Shown piece after piece: positions 24,501-36,535 of a stretch of 64,000 nt of DNA (positions within the stretch are counted from its first letter, which is position 1; every line of letters starts with the position of its first letter). Where the stretch lies: positions 62,734,716-62,798,715 of the forward strand of contig NC_082595.1 of assembly GCF_030936135.1 (NCBI RefSeq). The letters are read 5' to 3'. A model generated the notes under the pieces. The model worked only from the letters and a program-made list of their open reading frames with translations. It was not told the DNA's origin and ran no database searches. A program made the translations under genes and the position numbers. Source of the stretch: Gavia stellata (lineage: Eukaryota; Chordata; Aves; Gaviiformes; Gaviidae).

Positions 24501-27500
24501 ATGCGGAGGGCCCGCAGGAGGTATCTTCAGCTGATGGCAGCCTGCAAAGGCAGCAGCCCTCCATCACACCTCCCTACACCCAGAGGGATGCTGGTGCGGG
24601 ATGCAGCATCCCATCAGTCTCCTGAGCGGAGGAAGTTTAACAGCCTGCAGAGGCAACAGGGAGAGGACCTACCTCCTTCGGAAACTTTGCAGCCTGTCAG
24701 TGCGGAGGAGAGGGCTCTCAGATGAGGTGGGGAAGGTGAGGAGATGAAGTGGAGGTAGGCTGATAGGAAGGCTTGGCAAACAGTAATCCTGAGACTGCAA
24801 GTCGCAGGAGTAACTACTTGTAGAATAAATACCAGCCTTATAATACTCAGCCCTCAGTCTCAGCTCTCCATCTTGCCTCTCTGAGCTTGCAGAGGAAGTT
24901 TTGCATGGCTCCTGGACTGCTCCACCAGCAGTCCACTACATTTTACCACCCTCAGAATTTCAGGACAGAGGATTTGAAGAGGTTCTTTTTAGCAAACCGA
25001 AATGGCACCTCTGCATACCCAGATGATGAGGCAGGAGGCCTCGGGGTAGTAAGGGGAGGGACTCAAGTTGTTTTGCTGGGACCTTGTCTTGCAAATGGTA
25101 AACCACAGTCTGAGGCAAAGACCTGCAAGAGGAACTCCATCCTCTCCTGCAGCTTGTGGAGGTGGGAGACTGAGTCCAGGCACTGTTTTTCTTCTTGTTT
25201 CTCTGCAATGCCAGAAGTGGTGCTACTAGCTCCACATAACAGAGAGAGAAGGAAGGAATTGCCTTTGTTTTCTCCCTTTTCTGTGCACATTTGGCTTGAC
25301 CACCTCAGCAGAGCGACCCTTGCCACTCACATGGCCTCGTCACATCCATTTTTCACATCTTTCCTTTGGTGCTCTGCCCGCACTCGCTCGCTCTCCGTAA
25401 AGTTTCATTTTCTCAATTCCCCGCCACAGGCTACTTGTCTGCAACAAAACCGTCAGGCCAAATGAAGAAAGGTAAGATCAGGAGGCGAAGCTGTCCTCAG
25501 ATGCTCCTGGGGGTCCCATTCTCGCCAGGGTTTTCAAGTTCTTCTGGCTCATTAAGCAAACCTGAGTGAGAGGGGGCACGCAGCTAATGCTCTACCTGCT
25601 GTCACCAGGGTGCTATCCTTCAAAAGAACACCTCCTCAAGGACAGCACTGTCACTGCTGCTGAATTTCACTCGAAAAAAAATAATCAGGCTGTAAGATGA
25701 CACCGGGAACCATTTTTCCTTTCTTTTGCTCTTAGTAACAAGGAAAGGAGCAGACACCGTCAATACTTTTTGTCTGGAATTTGAAGAATCCTGTGCTATT
25801 TCCTACCAGCTCTCTGCCCCTTCATTAAGGCACCCAGACCATGAGAGGAAGAAGAGGGCAGGGTACAGGACCGGATGTTGCTACCGTGATGCCTGATCCT
25901 TTCCCACTCCAACACAGCAGCTGTGAAAATACCAAACGCACCTCTACAGGATCCGCTTTCAGCAGCTGAAGAGCAAGCCTGCTGCAGGACCCCTTCTGAA
26001 CGGGCTCTGCCACTCGCAATCCTGGAGCAGCCAGCAAAGCACCCGTGGCAGAGACGTTTCTGGGTTTCTACTGCACTGGGACATGTTTGCAAGAGTAAAA
26101 AGATATTTTCTTGTTTGAAATCAATTTGATTTGGGTCCTCTGGCAAATTACTTAATAAAGCGCCATGCCATTGCTATTGCTGTATAACCTTCAGTGCATT
26201 TTGCAGGGGAAGACATGCAACATGCAGGTAAGAAGGGTTGAAACTAGCTGCAAAGAGAAATGTGCTATTTCCTGAGATGCAAACAGCCAAGCAGCGGTGT
26301 GCCAGCTATGTCCAGACTGGCTGCTGCACCTCCTTCAGTACCCATGAAACTGGGGACAAACTCAAACACAGAGCAATTAGAAAAACAGCCCCAGGTACTT
26401 TCCTGAGCAGAGAAGAGGAGGACACTTGGTTGTCTATAGATTTGTGTCGTATAACTGCCTGATTCTCGTGTCTGAGAGGGTGTCAGATCTGATAAGAGCT
26501 TTTCCCAGCATCAAAGCTTTTATATTCTGTTTTCTGCTCTCACTATCTCATAAGACAGTGGCCAAAACGGGGGGAGCATAACTGGGGTCTCACATCTCTG
26601 TCTGTTACACATTTCCACTACACCAGCAAACCTTTGCACCCCTTGCTCTTGTGCCCCATCAGGTCTGTTTGAAATGAGTCAACAAGTCCAAAAGTCATAT
26701 GAGGAGTGAAGGAGAGCATAAGTTTGTGAATACATGAACTCTTACTCTGCAGGAAAGTAGACTAAAAAAATGCACCATCTTTTTGCCATGCATGTCTCAG
26801 GCACAAAATGATGGCACTGAAGAAAAACTTGCCCATCTTGCCTTCACTGGTGCTGCCATCTCCCATAGTCTCTCTCGCTGACACGATGGCTCCAGGGCAA
26901 GGTAGACAGTCTACGCAGTGACGGATGCTGGTACATGTTGTTTTGGATGCTGCTACTACTTTCAGTTCTATCAAGGAGAGTTAAATCTCTGCTGTGCTGC
27001 AGGGAGATAATGATATATGGCTACCAGCTCTAACAGAAGATTACAGCTCATTAGAAATCCATCTTTTTACAGCCCAGAACAAAACCGCATTCACTCCTCC
27101 TTCTATCTGCTTACAGGCTTCGCTGTAGCACTGCTCCATGCAGGGAAAACTCACAGATACTTCTTTTGAATATCTAAGGATCAATCTCCTTGGTAGTGGC
27201 TCCAAGCAGACGAAAAGGTGTTTGTATTTTCTCCAGCCGTTTCTAAACAGCTTGTTAGAATGTTTAAAACAGAGGATAGCTGGCAAAATTCAAGTACTTT
27301 AGGAACCAAGAGGGGAAGTACATTATTTTGTCCAAATGAGAGGTCCTGAAATATTTTGGGCACTTTTCCTTGAGAATCAACATGTGGCAGTGGCTGGGAT
27401 ATGGGTGATGGGATCGTGAGGAGCCTGGACCCTGCCATCAGCTGGCCTTGTCCCGAGCAAGTCGCTTCACACGTCTGGTTGTCTTCCTGACTCCTGGAGG

Positions 27501-27908
27501 GGATGCTGTGGGACATGTGGAGAAGTGAGACACTGAAAGGGTAGGAAGTTCCTCTCTCGGGACCTCACAGGGAGGCTGGGACAAGCCCAGGAATCTCAAG
27601 TCTTTCTTACCTGTGAAGCTTGAGTTTCCACTTCCAAAAAGGCAATGCTTTCTTCTTCGATGCAATGTACTATTAACCAGAAATATCCTGAACACAGGAT
27701 AAGACAGAACTGGCCATTGTGAGTAGGCATGAGCGACCAAGGGTAGGACTCACCTGGGTATTGTAGATATCTAGATACGAGCTTGTTTTCCTGGGCTTAT
27801 TATATAAACAAGAAACATGTATACATAGGACTTGATTAACCTCACCCTAATGTTGGGTATAAAATAGACAAGTTGAACCTGACTTTTAGAAATGGCTTTA
27901 GTTCTGGA

Positions 27909-28158
27909 TTAAGACACCTAAATACAGGTGTCTACAAGGAAGTGACAAAGCTCCCATGATCATTGAACTGCACCTGGTCAGTGGACCCTAGAGCCACTGA
28001 GCCCAGCACAAACTACATCTGTATCTGGCCAGCTGAATGACTGCACACCTTCAACCATATTGGCTAGATCTCCACTGATACCATGGGAGGTCTGACATCC
28101 AGCACAGACAGAGACACCTCTGTATAAGGGTCTGAATGTAGGCATTTAGGTGTCTTAA
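27909..28158. mobile_element. possible small non-autonomous DNA transposon (MITE-like)
   Basis: A 250-base segment bounded by a near-perfect inverted repeat. The left arm is TTAAGACACCTAAATAC (27909-27925). The right arm at 28142-28158, read on the other strand, is TTAAGACACCTAAATGC, a 16/17 match. It has no open frame, as expected of a MITE. I cannot see a clear target-site duplication at the edges and do not recognise the family. It could instead be a chance or stem-loop-forming inverted repeat, or part of an older, larger element. Confidence 0.4.
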
Positions 28159-30805
28159 GCTGTTATTGAATTATTTCCTATAGCTAAGTCTCATTGCCTA
28201 AAATAGTGATCTAGTGTCACCTGAGATGACCTGAGGTACCCAAGACATTTTGGCAGATGTGACACAGGGTGTAAGAGAGATCACATCTGAAATGACCGGA
28301 GGCACCTATAGTGATGTGATGGACGAACTGAGGTTTCAAATTAGGTAGGGTGAATCCCATTCTTGGTTCCCCAGCTAGCACAGATATTTGTGGTGTTTGT
28401 TTCTTTAATGATTGGTTTGGGAAAATGGGCCTTTCTGCTCAGATCCCATTGGCTGGACAGTCTCAAGGGGTTTATGTAGACATTCTCTTCCTGGGGTCAA
28501 AATGGGCAAGAGAGTCCCTCAGAGAAGCAGCTTCTTTTCACTTTAATCCCCAAGGCATTACACAAGTAAAGAGAAGAGCTTTGCAAATCGCTGTAGAACA
28601 ACTTCACGCCACGACTGAAAATTATCCTGACCTTTCTTTGAGCAATGGTGAGATGGGTGCTCTCCATGCAACGTCATTAGGCAATCACATCCAGACATGC
28701 AGAGAATATTGGTTCAGTGCTTTTATTAGCAAAAATTCCTACTGTCCGCTTCACTAAACACTTACCTTTCATGTACTACGCAGTGCTGCTTCGGTATTCA
28801 TGATGAAGTGTAATGCCTCATGTCCCTGAATACTACCCAAGAGGAGCACGCAGGTATAAAGCTTTGCTTCCAGATCAGGCAATGCTTCTCATTTTGCTCA
28901 CCTACTCCACAGGCCATCATCATCTCCGAGCGGCCACAGTCAAAGGGCTGCCCTGCTGTGCACAGAGGAGGGGAAAATAGTCCTGTTACTGGCTGAAAAG
29001 TATCCCCTCCCTCCCATTTAATAACGTGATATTCCCCTGCAGAATGTACTTTCCTGAACAACAGCTGAAGGAAAGACAGACAAGATTACAAGAAGTTTAT
29101 ATCTTTTCCACATACGGCTGTTGGGTATGTAGATCTGGGAGACATGAATCTCTGCAGGAGTCAAGAGCTGGAGGCAGGGCTGCAAGTGCTGGCAGGGGCT
29201 CCTGGGTCAGAGTCCTTCTGCAGCTGGGACCAGTGGCTGTACTGGGAGTGAAGGGCATTCTCCTTCAGCTGCTGTGAAACGGTCACATTTTCTACTCGAC
29301 TACACTTTTGCACCTTCCTTTGGCTTAAGGCATGAATAGCTTATTCCTTCCCTGTACATCATCCCTGGGCCAGTCCAGGCATGGGTTTGCATGAGACCTG
29401 TTGTAAACCAAGTTTAAATGATCATCCTCTGGAATTACCGATATAAAATTTAATGTGATGTTTTTACCTTCAGCCCTTGCAGTTACTGGAACGCAGGTTA
29501 AAAGCTGCATTTATTGCAGGCATTTATTTTTATTAAGAACAGATCTTTGAAGTCCATCAAAAATACTCAGCCTGGGAGGAAATGCACTGTAGCTCCCTCC
29601 GCTATCAGCTATAGTTGCCAGCACAGTAAGCTGTGTTGCTAATCATACAGCATATACACCAACACATGATGCAGGGCAAGCACAGTGCAAAGCACGGGCT
29701 GTTAGAAGCATCCTACAGGTCAGCAGTGTTCGTCTAGGGCATGCTTTTCTCTTCACCCCTGGCATTCCATGGGGGAGACTGCCGTGCACAGGGTGCTCCT
29801 TGGGATCCTCTAAAGTCACAGCAGAACCTCTGCTGCCCGGGGAGGGCAAGACGTCACCCTTCCCGCAGCGCTCACCCAGGCGTCCGGGTGGGGAGAAGTG
29901 TTTCCCTGCTGTCTCCTCTCTGGAATCTGATAGGGCCATGTGGAAGGCAGGGTTGGAAACTAAGTTTCCAGATGACAATGTTTGAAAGACAAGTAAGGAA
30001 AGGTTACCCTGTGTCTAGCCCTGCATTAAGTGATGAGAAGCCCTAAATGTAAAGCAGTTTCCTGCTGTTATTTTTAAACTAAGAATAGGAAAGTGATAGA
30101 CCCAGGTCATACTGAAGCTGCACCATCCTTGGCTGTCCAAAGCTAGTGCCTTAGGAAAAGTACAAGGACAGGGCAAACGTGTACTGATTTCCCTCCCAAA
30201 ATACTCTCCCGGGCTATTTGTACCACAGTGATTTCCTGAACTGAGGCTGTGCCTCTGTTAGTAGCCTGTAATTTGCTTCCTTGAATTTGCCCTTAAATTG
30301 CATCAGCCCAGGCTGTGGCAGCGGTCGGAGCTGCCTCAGGAAAGTCCTTCCAAGGTAATGCCCTGACTTTGCTGGGGGGCAGTCAGACAAGCCCCTGTGT
30401 CCCTCTGCCCTCTCCAGCCAATCCGCAACTTTACTGAGAGTTTTTCCAGCCTGTCCAAGAGCTTTCTTCTGACTGTAAGAGGAGGTTGTGCTGTCATCCC
30501 CCACCACCAGACAGAGTCAATTTTTGCTTGTCTGCTGTCTTCCCCCGCTGCTGGGGAGCACACTTGCCTTCCAGGATCTGCAGAAGTGTAACACAGTAAA
30601 TGCCACCATTTCCCTTTAGCATACAAGAAAGGAGAATCAGGTCATGGTTGGACTTGTAATGAAGTGTAATAACAACAGCTTGTATACTGCTGTTAACTTC
30701 TTGTCTTTGCTCTATCAATTCAAATATGATACACCGAGCCCATTTTGCGCACAGTCCAGTTGGGTGTTGTGTGTCAGCACATGTGGCAAGGAGTTGGGTA
30801 AAAAT
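28159..30805. other. non-coding sequence, nothing recognised
   Basis: No transposon, exon or RNA gene is recognised. The 135-codon open frame at 28350-28757 (+) has no family motif and no splice or promoter context, so I treat it as chance. Confidence 0.55.
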
Positions 30806-31864
30806 GGGTAAAAAACTGGCTGGACGGACAAGCCCAGAGAGTTGCGGTGAATGGAGTCAAATCCAGTTGGCGGACGGTCACAAGTGGTGTCCCCCAGGGC
30901 TCAGTTTTGGGGCTGGTCTTGTTTAATAACTTTATCGATGATCTGGATGAGGGGACTGAGTGCACCCTCAGCAAGTTTGCAGACAACACCAAGTTGGGCG
31001 GGAGTGTTGATCTGCTGGAGGGTCGGAAGGCTCTGCAGAGGGATCTGGACAGGCTGGATCAATAGGCCGAGGCCAATTGGATGAGGTTTAATAAGGCCAG
31101 GTGCCGGGTCCTGCACTTGGGTCACAACAACCCCATGCAACACTACAGGTTTGGGGTGGAGTGGCTGGAAAGCTCCCCGGCAGAAAAGGACCTGGGGGTG
31201 TTGACTGACAGCCGGCTGAATATGAGCCAGCAGTGTGCCCAGGTGGCCAAGAAGGCCAACGGCATCCTGGCCTGTATCAGAAATAGTGTGGCCAGCAGGA
31301 GCAGGGAGGTGATCGTGCCCCTGTACTCGGCGCTGGTGAGGCCGCACCTCGAATCCTGTGTTCAGTTTTGGGCCCCTCACTACAAGAAGGATGTTGAGGT
31401 GCTGGAGCGTGTCCAGAGAAGGGTGACGAAGCTGGTGAGGGGTCTGGAGCACAAGTCTTATGAGGAGTGGCTGAGGGAGCTGGGGTTGTTCAGCCTGGAG
31501 AAGAGGAGGCTGAGGGGAGACCTCATCGCTCTCTACAATTACCTGAAAGGGGGTTGCAGAGAGGTGGGTGTTGGTCTCTTCTCCCAAGTGACAAGTGATA
31601 GGACAAGAGGAAATGGCCTCAAGTTGTGCCAGGGGAGGTTCAGGCTGGATATTAGGAAAAATTTCTTTACTGAGAGAGTGGTGAGACACTGGAATAAGCT
31701 GCCCAGGGAAGTGGTGGAGTCACCATCACTGGAGGTGTTTAAGGAATGTGTGGACGAGGCATTGCGGGACATGGTTTAGTGGGCATGGTGGTGTTGGGTT
31801 GATGGTTGGACTTGATGATCTTACAGGTCTTTTGCAACCTTAACAATTCTGTGATTCTGTGATT
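30806..31864 (+). mobile_element. CR1 LINE, 5'-truncated copy 1 (3' third of ORF2 plus tail)
   Basis: A non-LTR retrotransposon fragment carrying the C-terminal part of the CR1 reverse transcriptase. The frame begins near the [12 protein letters not shown] motif and passes the catalytic box, which reads FADN instead of FADD (Asn codon 30985-30987). It is broken by a TAG stop at 31063-31065, then continues open at 31081-31779 with the [12 protein letters not shown] CR1 C-terminus. The 3' end is a short untranslated tail finishing in ATTCTGTG octamers, the hallmark of CR1. It starts abruptly at GGGTAAAAAACTGG, as usual for 5'-truncated insertions. It is non-functional and lies upstream of the SCML4 coding exons in the same orientation. 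Confidence 0.95.
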
Positions 31865-33015
31865 TAAGAGGTTTTGCCAAAGCACAGTGTCACAAGTGTC
31901 GAGAACAGAGAGAGAGGGGACAAAAAATTGTGATTGCTAATATTTAGTGTGTTTCCTGACCACCATGTGTTTAATACTTCACCAGTTGCAAAATAAAGCC
32001 ACATTTCAGTCAGAGTGCTCTAGGTCAGCAGCTCTTTTGCTTCGGGAACAGTTAAGTCTCAGAGTTTCTGAGGTGCCACCAGCTACCTTTACCATCAAAA
32101 GAGAATACGATAAAGGCAATGCAGCGTGGTGTTCAATGCAGGTCCATATCCTCTGTCTCACAGCCTCATGGCCACCAGTGGCCCTCACCATAGGAACCAC
32201 TGCTTTTCCCCAGGCAGGGAGCAAACCTGGGCTGGGTTTGTCTTCCTTGGCCTCTGCTAAGCTCCTCCGCAAAAGTTTGCGTTGCCAGGCTTTGTTTAAA
32301 GCAGACCAAAATGCAAAGCCTGAAGCACTGGGTTTTCATAGTGGGTTTTTGTGTCAAATCCAGTGTAATCTGTGCATTTCCCTTCCCTGCTGAACTCCCT
32401 GCCTGCAGCTAGCCTGTAATGTAACGTCCTGGGGACATTTTGTTTTGGGAGGTAGAAGAGACACCAAGGGTGTCTCTCAGAAAGCACTACGGGGAGGAAA
32501 ATGCACACTGCTGAAGACAGAAGGAAAGCAGTGATGCTCAGGATAGACAGAGACTTTCCATTTGACTCCTGCTGTGGCAAGCCTGATGCTTTTAACCCTG
32601 AAAGTATACTCTCCGCAGTCACACAAGACTTTTATTTGGTAAAAATCAGAGCACCATGGCAGGCTTTCAGGTGGTTTCAGGTGGTTCCCGAGCTGGCTGA
32701 GCACGGCTGGAGAGTGCAACCACAGTGGCCCTGGACAATATGGTAAATTAGCCATTGCAGGTTTGCTCTGATCTGATGTTAGACATTCAGTGTTTGCATG
32801 ACAGTTTTAGGCAGCCGATGTTGAAGACCGGAAATTTTATAGTCAATCTGTAAGTCCTGCCATATGTAATGGATCTGTCTGAACAGAGCAGATACCCCTA
32901 GTGGTATTAAAAAATGCCAGTTTTTAATATATTGCAAATAAATGCATTTAATGGAGGGTAGGGCTGGGAGGTCTCTATTTTTCTTATCCCTACAGTAGAC
33001 TATGTAAACTACTGC
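31865..33015. other. spacer between CR1 copies, nothing recognised
   Basis: Unique-looking non-coding sequence between two + strand CR1 insertions. No exon, RNA gene or further repeat is recognised. Confidence 0.6.
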
Positions 33016-33667
33016 ATTCTCCTGGAGAAACTGGCTGCTCAAGGATTGGATGGGCACACTCTTTGCTGGGTAAAAAACTGGCTGGATGGCCGGGCCCAGA
33101 GAGTTGTGGTGAATGGAGTGAAATCCAGTTGGCGGCTGGTCACAAGTGGTGTTCCCCAGGGCTCAGTATTGGGGCCAGTTCTGTTTAATATCTTTATCAA
33201 TGATCTGGATGAGGGGATTGAGTGCTCCCTCAGCAAGTTTGCAGATAACACCAAGTTGGGAGGGAGTGTTGATCTGCTCGAGGATAGGAAGGGTCTGCAG
33301 AGGGACCTGGACAGGCTGGATCGATGGGCCGAGGCCGACTGTATGAGGTTGTAGCGAGGTGGGTGCTGGTCTCTTCTCCCAAGTGACAAGTGATAGGACA
33401 AGAGGAAATGGCCTCGAGTTGTGCAAGGGGAGGTTTAGACTGGATATTAGGAAAAACTTCACTGGAAGGGTTGTCAGGCATTGGCACAGGCTGCCCAGGG
33501 AGGTGGTGGAGTCACCATCCCTGGAGGGATTTGAAAAAACGTGTGGATGAGGCACTTAGGGACATGGTTTAGTGGTGGACTTGGCAGGGTTAGGTTTACA
33601 GTTGGGCTTGATGATCCTGAAGGTCTTTTCCAACCTAAATGATTCTATGATTCTATGATTCTGTGAT
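33016..33667 (+). mobile_element. CR1 LINE, 5'-truncated copy 2 with a large internal deletion
   Basis: The copy begins at the segment encoding ILLEKLA, continues through [17 protein letters not shown] and a mutated catalytic box (FADN, Asn codon 33247-33249), then jumps at about 33350 to the far C-terminal [11 protein letters not shown] segment. Compared with copy 5, about 467 bases are missing. A 5-base AGGTT is present at both sides of the deleted block in copy 5, so a microhomology deletion is likely. The 3' tail ends in ATTCTATG octamers. It shares the [12 protein letters not shown] version of the motif, unlike copies 4 and 5, so it belongs to a different sub-lineage. Confidence 0.95.
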
Positions 33668-34706
33668 AAGACCAGAGAAGTGAGTCACTTGATAATCAGT
33701 TATGCTTACAAAGTTTTAACTAGGCAAAACATATTTGCCTTTGAAGCAAAGAAGGCCCAGCCACAGACACTTGTTACCAGAGGCCCCTATCAAGTGGTAC
33801 CCTTCCCACTATGTGGGTGAGCAACCCTGATTTCATTCCCAGCAATGTCAGCTCTGATCAATCCGATCACACTGGTTCTGAAGTTGTGAGATTTGAAGTG
33901 TAGTGAGAAATTTGGAGATTTTATAGTTGGTAGATATTGTAAAAATTGGTAGTTGTTTGTAGTAATAAACAAACATTTACTTGCTTTATGTTTTTTGAGC
34001 TTAGAGGATGGTCTTGGACCACATCTTTAGGATTTTCTCTGTAGCTGAGAGGGCTATGAGTCTGCTCTGTAGAAACAGAGAGCAGGGAGTCTTCTGTTAT
34101 CACTGGCCTGAGGGAGCATGAAATTGAAAACGTCAGCCATCGCAAGGCTTATCATAAAAGCATGAGAATTGCTTAGACCCTTATGTCTAGCAATGTATGC
34201 AGGCAGGACTGGGACTAGTATTCTGCCCACGTGCAGGAAAGTAGATGCCTAGACAAACCAACATTTGAAAATGTATTTCTGCAGTTGTTTTTTTTTTTTT
34301 ATTGACCTTTGTTAGCATGTGATCCTTGCCAGAAGCTGTGAAGAATGCTGTATATTCCCTTGGTAGTCTGTATGCAGTTGTATATATGTTTTCTTTATTA
34401 AAACCTGGACAGAGGAAAATGGACCAAATTCCACTCCGTTACCATTGCTCGACTTTGTCAGCTGCGTGGAGTTGTGGTGAAATAACAGCTTTTGATGGAG
34501 TACATCCAAAAGCCCGCTACTAACATGCATGGTAACAGATGCTATAAAATTGCAGAGAGTAAATGTTTGGCAATTCTCCCGCAGCTACCTTGTGCCGGCA
34601 GCCTCATGGTCCATTTCAGCCTCCCCGCTCAGGAGTGCTGCGTATGAAGCGGAGGGAAGTCCATTTTGGTATTGGTAGCATTTCTGAGGTGAAGGAGGAT
34701 TTGAAG
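33668..34706. other. non-coding sequence with a T13 run
   Basis: No exon or known repeat is recognised. A run of 13 T lies at 34288-34300. It is either upstream of SCML4 or inside its 5' intron. Confidence 0.6.
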
Positions 34707-34790
34707 AACCACAGAATTTGGGAAAAAATCAGGTTGGCAGGGACCTCAGGAGGTCATCTACTCCAACCCCCCTCTGAAAGCAGGCACTGA
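34707..34790 (-). mobile_element. CR1 LINE 3' tail fragment, antisense
   Basis: Read on the - strand, this ends with the CR1 3' untranslated signature: CCAACCTG, then the remains of a CACAGAATT octamer. On the + strand it reads AGGTTGGCAGGGACCTCAGG then AGGTCATCTACTCCAACCCC. Only the last 80 or so bases of the element are recognisable, and older CR1 sequence may extend to about 34920. It sits about 380 bases before the SCML4 splice acceptor. Confidence 0.85.
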
Positions 34791-35168
34791 CTGATGGGTG
34801 CAAGCTCGTGCCTTCATCACGCCTATCTGCAGGACGCAGGGTTAAGGTGGCTGTTGTGGGATTCACCCCTTAGACATTTGCAATAGAGACCTCACCACCT
34901 GAGCCAGCTCCCTCCACTGTATTCACCGTCAGTGGAGAGAAACGGGCATGACATTTTGTCCCGTTTCGGAGAAGCTGAACCAGCTGTGGTCAGGTGAATC
35001 CCACCCAGGAGCGCACATCCGCGGCGTACTTCTTGCTGCTTTATGACTGATGGTAACAGGGACAATGACAGCACGAGAAAATTGCCTGCGGATGAAAAAC
35101 CCAAGGTGAAAAATAAATAAAAAGCTCTTTTTTCTTCTTTTTTTCTCTCTGTACTGGTTGATCGGCAG
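34791..35168 (+). other. SCML4 intron end: branch/acceptor region
   Basis: Non-coding sequence leading to the first coding exon. A strong polypyrimidine stretch (35127-35150, mostly T) precedes two AG acceptors 11 bases apart, ending at 35168 and 35179. No other element is recognised, apart from a possible older extension of the upstream CR1 tail. Confidence 0.6.
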
Positions 35169-35179
35169 CCGCGGGGCAG

Positions 35180-35380
35180 ATGAGCCACCCCCAGTGCCTG
35201 CCCGCCAGCCTGGCCCCCGGGGAGATGCAGTCCCCCAGAATGGCGGGGAGGAAGCGAGGGCGGCCCCCGCTCCAGCCGGCACCCATCAAAATGGCGGTTC
35301 ACAACCTCTACTCGGCACCAGCCGGTGCTTTGCCAGTCGTGAAGATCCCAAAGAAGAGAGGGAGAAAACCCGGGTACAAG
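35180..35380 (+). CDS. SCML4: SCML4 first coding exon: N-terminus with two AT-hook-like motifs
   Basis: SCML4 is a nuclear Polycomb-group Scm-like protein. This exon encodes 67 residues if the ATG at 35180 is used. The ATG at 35225, at residue 16, fits the start of the mammalian protein, which has the same 52-residue length to the exon end. Visible motifs are GRKRGRP (about residues 22-28) and PKKRGRKPG (about 57-65), both AT-hook-like minor-groove DNA-binding motifs, with the conserved KMAVHNLYS between them. The donor AAG|GTAGAT closes the exon in phase 0. Acceptor AGs at 35167-35168 and 35178-35179 are both possible. With the upstream one, 11 untranslated or coding bases are added. The exon is CpG-richer than its flanks. 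A 124-codon frame in another phase overlaps it and is a shadow. Confidence 0.93.
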
Positions 35381-36535
35381 GTAGATATGTGTTTTTTCAT
35401 ACTCCTTCCCCACGTCCTGCTGGGTTTAATACATTTTCTCCTAGAATTTCAGGTGAAATGCAGAAATGGAGGCAAAGCTGTGCAAGCGTGCGGCAGAGAA
35501 AAGTAAGAGAAGTTGGTTTCTCTTCTACCTGAGCTGGTGAAAAGTAGAGGGAACATATTTTTTTAAAGTTTACCATTATTTTAATTTGCATTGTTTGAAA
35601 ATAACTTGTCTCCCACAGCGTTGTGTGAGATGGCTACACATCTTCTGCAAAGTGTTTCTCTCTCATTTGTCACTTCTTCTCTCTCACTAACAGTGATTAG
35701 AAATGAAACAAAATGAAAAGAAGATTAAAGGAAAAGGAAAGGAATACGGGGGAAGTGGGAATAAAAGGGGAAAGTAAAGCTAATTTCCAAAGGAAAAAGA
35801 AGGGACATTTTAGAAAGTAATGAGATTTCACTCACTGAGGGAAAGGCAGTTTTGATTATTTATCTGCTCACTTTGGGGGAAAACCATGCCCAGCTCTCAG
35901 TGCGACCCCAGCGGGGAGGCAGGGCTAAAGAAAGAAAGAAACCCCGAGTGCCTTCAGCCCTTCAGACGCTGCCGGCGGGCTGGGGCTCTCCCACCGTACC
36001 ACCCCCGGTGGGCTCAGCACCGGTGGGAGCGGGGCCACCGTTGCTCCTCAGACCAGGCGAAAATGGGACAGCGATGCTGCAGGGAGGGGAATTTATTCTG
36101 GGGAGTGAAAATGAGCTACATTGTAGTGAGGGGTCTTGTTGTCAGTAGATTGCTCCGTTATTCTCTCCATCTCTGGCCGCAGCCAGCTAGGGGCACCTTA
36201 CATGTTTGCTGTGCCTGTTCCATGTTTTTAATGGGAATGGGTGCCGACACGCAGACTGTTACACAAGGAGGGCAAATTCTGACTGTTAGAAAATAATAGC
36301 TGCTTAAGTTCCTGATGTCAAAACAGAAAAGCGAGTATCACGAGCATGCACAGGGCCTGCCCCAGCCTTCCCTGGAGAAGGGCTCAGCCCCGGGTGCTGC
36401 CTGGCTCTTCCCTGTCTCTCTCCCGGTTCACAGGAGGCATCAAGGCCCCATGCACAGTGCTGCCAGCCGAGCTCTGGGCACAGGAACCAAATGTCTCAGC
36501 TCCTTGAGTTTGGGCTTTACCTAGAGCAGGCTACC

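Larger units (their letters stand above)
7934..27908. other. non-coding, transposon-poor sequence
   Basis: Nearly 20 kb without a recognisable CR1 copy, coding exon or RNA gene. It holds two short tandem duplications (9222-9291 and 10281-10320), a small GC/CpG-rich patch (about 8245-8345) and several AT-rich islands listed separately (10420-11250, 14740-15045, 17350-17540, 18485-18590). The longest open frames (for example 24887-25465 +, 192 codons) show no family motif or compositional signature of coding sequence. Confidence 0.55.

Noticed and set aside
24887..25465. 192-codon + strand open frame
   Set aside because: Overlapped by open frames on the other strand; no family motif; typical of chance frames in GC-moderate non-coding DNA.
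28350..28757. 135-codon + strand open frame
   Set aside because: No motif, no conserved-looking pattern and no exon signals at either end.
31081..31779. 232-codon frame as a host gene
   Set aside because: It is the C-terminal part of the CR1 reverse transcriptase, ending at the element's own stop before the octamer tail.
35158..35532. 124-codon frame overlapping the first SCML4 exon in another phase
   Set aside because: The phase encoding the AT-hook motifs and KMAVHNLYS is the real one and joins correctly to the next exon; the other is a shadow.
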